Source: Novakomyces olei
Taxonomy: Eukaryota > Ascomycota > Novakomycetes > Novakomycetales > Novakomycetaceae
Direction: 5' to 3'
Assembly (NCBI GenBank): GCA_016906335.1
Contig: JADEYG010000001.1
Location: 868,001-932,000, forward strand
Length of the DNA: 64,000 nt
Part shown: in pieces, positions 10,372 through 17,602 of the stretch
Numbering within the stretch: position 1 is the first letter of the stretch
Layout: each line of letters starts with the position of its first letter
The notes under the pieces: generated by a model
The model's input: the letters and a program-made list of their open reading frames with translations, nothing else
Database searches by the model: none
Told to the model about the DNA's origin: nothing
Translations under genes and position numbers: made by a program

Positions 10372-12882
10372 ATGATCAAACGGCGTTTCGCCGTATGCTG
10401 GCAATGTGGCAGGCTCTACTCTCCGCTCGGCGCAGCACTGCCAAAACGTCAGGACTGGAGTGGGCAACGGTGGTATAGTAGCAAAAATTCTGTACGTATA
10501 ACAAAGAAAGCATTCTCGCGACTGCAAGAGCTCTTGCATAAACTGCAACACGAGGATCGAGATGCTACGCTCCTCAGCGCTGCTCAGCGCGAGGCTGACC
10601 GCACTCCGGCCGCGGAGTACGAGCGGCAATTTTCTGCATTATTAGAACAGTCTCAGCGTCAGCAGCAGCAGCGCTTGAGTATACAACAAGGCAGCAGTAA
10701 GGAAGCAGGAAGTGTCAGTCTGCCGGCCACATTTGCCCGGATTTTAGGTGCGTCAGTTACGTCACTGGACAAGTTTGAATGGGTCTCTGCCTTGAAAGCA
10801 GTGCCCTCCTTCTCTGGGCTCAGTGCGCAAGAGATCGACGGCTTTTTGAGAGCGGCACCGGCCTCAGCAAGGCCGCAATTGGCCCCAGTGGTAATGAGTA
10901 AATTGCGTGACGCTGGGATTGCTCCAACCGCTTTCACTCTCGATCTGTGTATGGACGGGTACGCTCACACTGGTGATATGGCGAGCGTTGCTGCCCTGTT
11001 GGAGGCGCGCAAGTCTTTGCCCCTCTCTGTCCACACCTTTGGGCACTTGCTCAAGGCAGTGGACAGGTGTGAGCCTGGAGCTTTAAAGCTTTTGACTGAG
11101 TCGGACTGCTTTAAATCGCTCTCGACGCGATTGCTGCCTGTTAAAACTGCTCAGCAATTGCCGCAAGCTTCAAGCCGTAGACTGCCTCTGGCTTTTTGCC
11201 TGCTTCGAATGCTGCATGCAGCCAATCTGCCCTTGAACACGACACTGCTGACTACGGTCATGAATATTGCTCTGCAAGACAGGGCGCAGCACGAGGTTCG
11301 AGAGACGTTTGCCCTAATGAAGCTGCGCGGCGGGGATACTGCACCGGACACGACTGCTTACAATGTGGCCATTGCTGCCTGTGTCCTTGACGGCGATGCT
11401 GAACGAGCTCTGGACTTGCTGCAGGAGCTTAAAGACACCAAACTGGCCCCTGATGCTTCCACTTATGCGGCTGCCATTTCTGCCTGTGCAAGACGGCCCC
11501 GGGAGTACGTTCATACTGCGTGGCAATTGGCCCGTGAAGCTCGGCTTGCTGGTCTGGAAAATGGGGATTTAGCTACTGCACTACTACGCATCTGTGCTTA
11601 TAGTGGCGATGTTGAGCGAGCACGAATGCTGGTGCGACTAATTATTGAGAAATGGGGATTGTCAGAGACAGTTGTGCAATTAATGCTGCGCTCGTATTCA
11701 ACAAGCTCTGCCGTTTTCAAATCTGGGCGTAAAGAAAACCCTGGATTATTAGAGACCCAAGACGGACAGGCTTCGCCTTTTATCGTTCGCCGTATTGTCT
11801 CTGCCGTGGATGTGTGCAATGACGCAATGCATTTCTGGCGCTACGTCAATGCCCACAGCGGGTACGGTCGTAGTGGACACGCTCAGAGCACTTTGGTCTC
11901 TGTTTATTGCAATGCAGTAGCTCACGGGGCTTTCAGTGTCGATACACTGAAACAAGTGTTTAACGAAATTTATCCTAGTGCATTGGAGCAGAACGAGCCC
12001 TTCCTTTGTCGTAATAGAGGCGGCGATGATGGTATAATGGGGTCTTTTAGTCAGCCCGGATTCTACAGTCTGATTCAAGTATTTGACGCTTTATACACGC
12101 GTTCCGGCAAGGACAGTTCTGCCATGAGTCCGGCTATTGCTGGATGGTTCTGGGCCTATGTGCGAGAGAGCTTGCTGCCTCTATTGCAGATGGGAAATAG
12201 AGAAGGCAGTGTCCAGTATACTGAGGCTTCTGTGGGGGGTAAAGATATTGGAGGGGTGGGTAGTACTAAAGATGGGGATCGTTTCAAAGAGGAGGGCAAA
12301 CGCCAAAATCCAGAGCCGGAGAGCACTGAAGAAATGGCAGCAAATATAGAAAAGCAAAGCCAGTCGCACACCGGCAAACCCTCTCCAGCCAAGTCTCGCA
12401 GGCAAGAAAAACTGGTACAAAGTGTCCATAAGATTGTGAACCTCTATGCAAATGCTTTGGCCCGTGTCGGAGAACTCGATGCAGCTTCAGATTTAGCTCT
12501 AGCTTTTAGTCTGCGCGATCGTGAAGGCACTGAAAGCAATGCACAAATAGCGACCGAATGGCAAATAGAAATGGGACTGGCACCGTCTATTTTAGCACGG
12601 ATACCGCAAGAATGCCTGTTTGAATGGAAGCGAGGCGATTTGGATGTGTTGAGGCTGCATTCTATGCGACATGGCCACGAACGGGCTTTTAGCATTGCAA
12701 TGGCTTTGTTACCAGAGAGAGAAAATGTCGATAAGCATGATCGTGTGAACAGACTGGCGAGGAAGCCGGAAAAGACGCACAAGCGTACACGGGAAAGCAA
12801 AAGTAAACGCCCACAGAAAGGCAAGTCGTCAGCAGTGGCTGCCTACAAGTTTGACCCAAACAGTCTGGTCGCCAGACTGTAA
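10372..12882 (+). CDS. second large PPR protein, probably mitochondrial
   Basis: Intronless, 836 aa from an ATG that follows an AT-rich leader. The N-terminus (MIKRRFAVCWQCGRLYSPLG, then a QRWYSS cleavage-like site) is a convincing mitochondrial presequence. PPR units are visible in the middle: TAFTLDLCMDGYAHTGDMAS near 180, DTTAYNVAIAACVLDGDAER near 326 and DASTYAAAISACARR near 362, each with the helix A/helix B spacing of about 35 residues. The C-terminus is Lys/Arg-rich. A role in mitochondrial RNA stability, processing or translation is inferred from the family. It is a different protein from the PPR gene at 3437-5800, without visible similarity beyond the repeat type. Confidence 0.82.
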   Translation: MIKRRFAVCWQCGRLYSPLGAALPKRQDWSGQRWYSSKNSVRITKKAFSRLQELLHKLQHEDRDATLLSAAQREADRTPAAEYERQFSALLEQSQRQQQQRLSIQQGSSKEAGSVSLPATFARILGASVTSLDKFEWVSALKAVPSFSGLSAQEIDGFLRAAPASARPQLAPVVMSKLRDAGIAPTAFTLDLCMDGYAHTGDMASVAALLEARKSLPLSVHTFGHLLKAVDRCEPGALKLLTESDCFKSLSTRLLPVKTAQQLPQASSRRLPLAFCLLRMLHAANLPLNTTLLTTVMNIALQDRAQHEVRETFALMKLRGGDTAPDTTAYNVAIAACVLDGDAERALDLLQELKDTKLAPDASTYAAAISACARRPREYVHTAWQLAREARLAGLENGDLATALLRICAYSGDVERARMLVRLIIEKWGLSETVVQLMLRSYSTSSAVFKSGRKENPGLLETQDGQASPFIVRRIVSAVDVCNDAMHFWRYVNAHSGYGRSGHAQSTLVSVYCNAVAHGAFSVDTLKQVFNEIYPSALEQNEPFLCRNRGGDDGIMGSFSQPGFYSLIQVFDALYTRSGKDSSAMSPAIAGWFWAYVRESLLPLLQMGNREGSVQYTEASVGGKDIGGVGSTKDGDRFKEEGKRQNPEPESTEEMAANIEKQSQSHTGKPSPAKSRRQEKLVQSVHKIVNLYANALARVGELDAASDLALAFSLRDREGTESNAQIATEWQIEMGLAPSILARIPQECLFEWKRGDLDVLRLHSMRHGHERAFSIAMALLPERENVDKHDRVNRLARKPEKTHKRTRESKSKRPQKGKSSAVAAYKFDPNSLVARL

Positions 12883-13501
12883 TCTGTAGTACTACATTAG
12901 TTGCTGGAAGCAATTAAAAGGGATTTAAAGGCGCGTTGGGTTTATTAGTAATTTTTGAAGCATTTCGAATACACTCAAAATTGTAATGGTTTCTAACGGT
13001 GTTGTTTAGATATGCATAAATATGATTAATTAGAACGATAGCAGTCAGTCGAGAATCGTTGGGCCTTATCCAACGACCCAATCTTGAATTTCTATAGTTT
13101 GTAATCTCTATCATTTGCAGTCTATCATTTGTATATCGTTTCCCTGCAAACAGTCAGGATAACGCTACCGGCTCTTGCTCTTATGCTAGCTATAGACTCA
13201 CTCTAAGAATGAAAATGCACGAGTATTCAAACAATTGAAATTGATTGCTCATCAACGAATGGTTGAAACTGTTGAAAAGAGGCTACAAGGCCCACAGAGT
13301 GCAGTAGCAAAGTACTGCGCAGCGAGATGCCGCAGTAAGGCACATCACGTTACAAGTGATGCAGCTGAGCAGGAAAGGACAGAGTCGTGTCCGGCAGTGT
13401 AGCGAGAGACTGAACTCACCAGTGGACGGTACGAGACGAATATTGAGACGACAAGAATATAGTAAAAAGCCCAAAATGTTCAGTAGCGTTGACCATAATC
13501 C
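12883..13501. other. convergent intergenic region
   Basis: A 619-bp AT-rich spacer between the PPR gene and the minus-strand small mitochondrial-type gene. It holds both 3' UTRs. No RNA gene or repeat of note was found. Confidence 0.5.
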
Positions 13502-14099
13502 TCAATTTGCTCCGCCAAGCTCAACCACTTTAATCTCGTCAGCTTCAATTACGGCTTCAATAGGAGGCAGAGTGTACGAACGGCGCTCTTCGTCCACGGC
13601 CGCTACCTTTGCGGCCGCTGAACGTGGCTGGGCGACTACCGCCTGTGCCACTCGCAAAACGCCCGGTGTCGGGTGAGGCGCTGCGACCGAGTCGTACAGC
13701 GGACCATAATTGTGCACAGACTGAGCGGCGCCTTCATCAAAACTCTTGCTGATTGACGCGTACAGTGGTCCAGTGTTTTTGACCGAAGCGCCTAAGGTTA
13801 GATGCTTATTGTGAAAGGCGCTTATTATGACGAGACAAACAGTCATATGGCTTTTTGCACTGCGCATAGAAACAGGACGGAAGCATTGCCACACATTTCA
13901 CCGTTAGAGTTATCAAGCTCGGAAAATAATGTGGCAATGGTCCCTTTAAAATAGGCCAAGTGTCGGCCAAAAAAAAAAAAAAGGAAAAATAAAAAGAAAA
14001 AAAAAAAGAAAAAAAATTACTAGTAAAGCATGGAAAAGAAAAGGAAAAAGTTTTCATACTAATTCTTCGCAGAGACAGAGCAGCCCTCGTCAGCTGCAT
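13502..14099 (-). CDS. small spliced protein with mitochondrial-type N-terminus
   Basis: Three exons inferred on the minus strand: 14060-14099, 13902-13943 and 13502-13791. They total 372 nt (123 aa) with consistent phases. Donors are GTATGA and GTGAAA; intron 2 ends CTAACCTTAG, a good branch point and acceptor. Intron 1 carries a long pyrimidine tract (the A-rich block at 13969-14017 of the plus strand). Exon 1 gives MQLTRAALSLRRI, an amphipathic basic presequence. The body holds two related motifs, NTGPLYASI and NYGPLYDSV, about 24 residues apart, and ends in an acidic-hydrophobic segment. I do not recognise the family. The intron 1 acceptor is the least certain point. Confidence 0.6.
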
Positions 14100-14460
14100 T
14101 GTTCGAGTGGACTATTAATTTATTGCTGGTTTGATCAAGAAGCGCTGTAAAAATTTTGCCTCGTCTTACTTTCTCGATTGTGCGGAAACAATATGGGCGG
14201 GTGTCCCCTTTTTATCTCGAGTCTGGGGAATCGTCTGATGCATGTGACGCTTAATAATTCAAGGGTATGGTTTACCTCACGTGTTTGTTTCCTGAAATCT
14301 ATTTCTTTTGCAATTTTCTCACAAATTTTCGGCGATATTAGTAATACTTATCAGGAGCGCGCGTTGCTAGCCCCATTTGGCACTGCCAAATCAATCGGCG
14401 CTCATATGTCAGATGAGTATAGTGAAAATTATTATTTTTTATTCCAGCACTACGCTGTAA

Positions 14461-14472
14461 TTAGGGTTAGGG
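14461..14472. promoter_or_regulatory. telomere-like (TTAGGG)2
   Basis: Two exact units followed by TGAGG, in the 2-kb intergenic region before the bZIP gene. Function unknown. Confidence 0.4.
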
Positions 14473-14763
14473 TGAGGCTACGGTTATGACACTTCACGTT
14501 GCGCTTGCGCTAAACACGAATATTTCACTATAATTGAAGTGTGAATCGTTGCTGGATACACGCTATGCACGTTAATCCTGTAGCCGCTCGGAATTTTGAC
14601 ATTTGCTCCATCAAGTTTAAAAGACAGCAACTGCCCACACTGCTCTTCTCCAAGTGATGTAATATATTCATAACTATCCATACGCGAACCATGCCCACGA
14701 GTAAATAGGGCACTTGTGTACCTGTTACCGAGCCAAAACACTAGCAATTAACCGCGTTCCACC

Positions 14764-14812
14764 ATATACCCGTTTGCCGAAAAGCAAATCGGCAACTGGG
14801 TATATTACCCAG
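14764..14812. repeat. overlapping inverted repeats (alternative hairpins)
   Basis: Arms 14764-14780 and 14789-14805 pair at 15 of 17 positions around an 8-nt loop. The right arm's CTGGGTA (14796-14802) also pairs perfectly with TACCCAG (14806-14812) around a 3-nt loop. The two structures cannot form together. Confidence 0.8.
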
Positions 14813-15243
14813 TCAAAGGGCCTCCTCATGTAGCTTAACTGTATTACCGTCGGTTAATGTGATGCGTGTGCAAGGTACTTCTTGTACGACTATATGAAAC
14901 GTGTCGGCTTTGCTGGCCCAGCACCTTTTTTTTTTTTTTTTCTTAGTGTGAAATGGTCGAGTGTACGGATGACGCTTCGCATACTAATGATACAGCACAA
15001 AGTGGAATGGCCTACGAATTGAAGCAGGTCGTACGCTACAAGAAGGCCAGAAGCATGGAACCCAGTGCTCATCGAATCTAGAAGGGCAATTTCACTATAT
15101 CGGCTATCGAAACACTGAGCAGGCGGACAATAACCCTAAGCTTTATCTATGACTTTTTCGACAAAACGCCTATCATTTTTTTCGCGGGAATAAATTTTAT
15201 GGGTTGATTACTGTGCTCCGGCCTTACTCAAGTTCCGATCACA

Positions 15244-15256
15244 GGGTTAGGGTTAG
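15244..15256. promoter_or_regulatory. telomere-like GGGTTAGGGTTAG
   Basis: Two units, about 840 bases upstream of the bZIP ATG. CCCTAA also occurs 105 bases to the left at 15133-15138. Confidence 0.4.
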
Positions 15257-15681
15257 TTATATTAAGATTGCTTGCAAGCCGCAGGTGTTTGCTGGATAAT
15301 TGACTCAAGTAATGCGAGCGCTGATCAGTGTATAATAAAAAAATAATATACGCGACACGAGCACGCAAGATTGCGCTATGGCGACACTTCCCCGTAAACG
15401 GCAGAGGCGCACTGTGAATCGGCAAAAGAAGCAGTTTTCATACCCTTTTGGCATTAATGTGCAGGAGAAAAAGTCGACAGGAGAGCATTCGAGTTTGAAA
15501 ACTTGTACTCTTTCAAAGTACTGTAAATTTTTTGACGTGGTCAAGTAGCGGCAGCGCTTTACTGCTGATCTCTGTCGCCTGATAAGAGCAGGTTTGCGCA
15601 GACAACCTTTATTGCACATTGTTCGCAGGGCCAATTGGGCAAACTTTTTGAGATTGGTTAGAGTGTTTGGGGAATTGCAGT

Positions 15682-15742
15682 CTACGCATTACAGTCTACA
15701 AATTGCAGTCTTACAAATTGCAGTCTTACAAATTGCAGTCAC
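15682..15742. repeat. short imperfect tandem repeat
   Basis: Four imperfect copies of a 14-15 bp unit built on TTACAAATTGCAGTC, in the upstream region of the bZIP gene, about 360 bases before its ATG. Confidence 0.7.
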
Positions 15743-16098
15743 GAATCAAGAAATATACAGTCATTCTGTACTGTTGAACCTTTGTATAGCTGATTGACGG
15801 TCGAACGTGTGCAGACGGACGCGAAACCCTCGTCGGTTTCGTGAGACTTTTGTTGGAATACTAATAAAAGGTTGGGAAAACAATTGCTTTCGGCTTGCGA
15901 GCACCGGTATACCAGTCAGCCTTGGACTGGTTTGCTCCGGCAGTTAGAGCCGTGTAGCATTTATTGTATATACACTGGAGCTCCATTGGCGCTGTATCAG
16001 CGGCAGTTTCCTCTATCAGTTTCAGCTTTGAATGATCGCCACTGTTATGCTTGAAACACTGCCGAGTCCACACCACTCTCAGTGTTTACACTGATTCC

Positions 16099-16809
16099 AT
16101 GCACGATTTGCCACGGGCATCGGCGATCGCCGGGCCGCTTAATAATGGCTTTGCCGGGTCAGAAGGACAAGAGGCCGGCAAAGAAGGCGGCACGCACACC
16201 CACAGGCCGAGTCAGAGTCCGGGCGAGGAGACAGAGCCTGTACTGCTGCCTCCCTCGCGGCAATTATTTGGCTGTGAGGCCGATTACAGTGGCAGCAGTG
16301 GCACCACGGCCAGTACTGGCGCAGCAGAAATGTACGATGGCCATAGCCCAAGGTTCAGGATCGAGGCACAAGAGCCGGGAGTGGACGAAGCCTTTGCCCT
16401 GGCTGCTGCGGCAGCTCCAGTCTGGCCGTCTGCTCAGCCAAATTTTCACGTTCACCATCCTCTCTTGACCAACGCTTCTCCTTTTAATGCCCAATCCCAC
16501 CAGTTTTCGGGGACGGCAGGCGAGCCTTTCATCCCACCTCAACAGCCTCAGTCTATCGACTCGGCTGCCAGTGAGGATACATTCGCTGCCGCAGCGACTC
16601 CGGCAGACAGCGAGGATAAACGGCGACGCAATTCTGAAGCAAGTGCCCGGTTTAGGCAAAAGAAAAAGGAGCGCGAGCATGTGCTGACGACACAGGCTCA
16701 TGCTATGCGGTCCCGAGTACAGGCTCTTGAGCAAAAGGCGGCCTCTCTGTCGTATGAGAACGAGTTTTTACGGAAACTGTGGGGCTCGTTTCGGAACAAG
16801 AACAAGTGA
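16099..16809 (+). CDS. bZIP transcription factor, Cys3/MetR-like
   Basis: 236 aa from the first in-frame ATG (a longer frame begins at TTG and is not used). The N-terminal 165 residues are Pro/Ser/Gln/His-rich, as in activation regions. The basic region near residue 171 reads EDKRRRNSEASARFRQKKKE, where the NxxASARFRxKKKxR core is characteristic of the fungal sulfur regulators (Neurospora CYS-3, Aspergillus MetR, yeast Met28/Met4 relatives). A zipper follows with leucines in LEQKAASLSYENEFLRKL. It should bind DNA as a dimer in the nucleus and is inferred to control sulfur assimilation. The last residues, NKNK, are encoded by the first unit of a 16-bp minisatellite. Confidence 0.85.
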   Translation: MHDLPRASAIAGPLNNGFAGSEGQEAGKEGGTHTHRPSQSPGEETEPVLLPPSRQLFGCEADYSGSSGTTASTGAAEMYDGHSPRFRIEAQEPGVDEAFALAAAAAPVWPSAQPNFHVHHPLLTNASPFNAQSHQFSGTAGEPFIPPQQPQSIDSAASEDTFAAAATPADSEDKRRRNSEASARFRQKKKEREHVLTTQAHAMRSRVQALEQKAASLSYENEFLRKLWGSFRNKNK

Positions 16810-16889
16810 GAACAAGAACAAGTGGGAACTAGAACAAATGAGAACTAGAACAAGTGAGAACAAGAACAAGTGAGAACAAGAACAAGTGA
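16794..16889. repeat. 16-bp minisatellite, six units, overlapping the bZIP stop
   Basis: Six copies of GAACAAGAACAAGTGA with a few substitutions in units 2 to 4. Unit 1 encodes the last four residues and the TGA stop of the bZIP gene; units 2 to 6 are in the 3' UTR. As the stop lies in unit 1, copy-number changes downstream would not alter the protein. Confidence 0.95.
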
Positions 16890-17602
16890 GGCTCGAGGAT
16901 TATGTTTAAAGACTATTTCTTTAGAATTTTAGTGATTTGGAAAGCGCGAGCGTAAAGCACGTTTGTTTTGGGGCGCGTTTGTGTTTGTGTGCTCTTTTGT
17001 ATTTTTCTGCACTTTTGTATTTTTCTGCACTTTTCCAGTACACTTTGTCCATACTTGCAAAGAAATGCTTTTGTTGCTTAACAACAATGCTTTAGCATTG
17101 TATTATACACGTGTTTTATAATGGTGGGAAGCATTACACTACTACTGGTCCATCGCGCTATAGAGCATGGTCATTGTAAGGGCACATGTGTAGTAAATGT
17201 GTAATTGTAGTAAATGTGTAATTGTAGTAAATGTGTAAATGTAGTAAACGTGTAAACGTAGTAAACGTAGTAAACGTAGTAAACGTAGTAAACGTAGTAA
17301 ACGTAGTAAACGTAGTAAACGTAGTAAACGTAGTAAACGTAGTAAACGTAACTGTAGTAAACTCCTCCGTCATATTAAATGCATCAATAAATTATAGAGG
17401 AGAATCCCGGGACCGATCTTGTTACACGCGCGTACCAAACAATCCAATGATAAGCGCCAAACTCGTCCATTCGATCCATCCAGCAATTATTATGAAAAAC
17501 AAACTAGACTGAACTACAAACCCAGGAAACAAAGTAGGCAAACAACCCATTAAACTCGGTACAATAATGTGGCACTCAAACTACCCCCGCCAGTACTCAA
17601 AC
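16890..17602. other. convergent intergenic with a 9-bp tandem array
   Basis: AT-rich spacer between the bZIP gene and the SOK1 gene. It holds the GTAAACGTA array at 17252-17350 and its degenerate TAGTAAATGTG precursors at 17185-17251. Otherwise featureless. Confidence 0.6.
17252..17350. repeat. 9-bp tandem array (GTAAACGTA)n, about 11 units
   Basis: Eleven near-perfect units flanked on the left by diverged copies with TGTAAATGTAG spacing. Because the period is a multiple of three, it is open in several frames, which gives Val-Asn-Val and Phe-Thr-Thr artefact ORFs. Confidence 0.93.

Larger units (their letters stand above)
14100..16098. other. 2-kb intergenic region with hairpins, telomere-like motifs and T16 tract
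   Basis: This lies between the divergent small mitochondrial-type gene and the bZIP gene. Seen directly: TTAGGG dimers at 14461-14472 and 15244-15256, CCCTAA at 15133-15138, two mutually exclusive hairpins at 14764-14812, a TGCTGG/CCAGCA palindrome followed by sixteen T at 14926-14941, and a short repeat ACAAATTGCAGTCTT near 15695-15740. Minus-strand stretches at about 14484-14747 and 14820-14920 look coding (for example SFKLDGANVKIPSGYRINV) but lack a joinable structure. A basic 56-codon ORF (MATLPRKRQRRTVNRQKKQ...) occupies 15378-15548 on the plus strand; it is too short to call. Confidence 0.5.

Noticed and set aside
17158-17512. Val-Asn-Val and Phe-Thr-Thr repeat ORFs
   Set aside because: The 9-bp tandem array is a multiple of three and stays open by chance.
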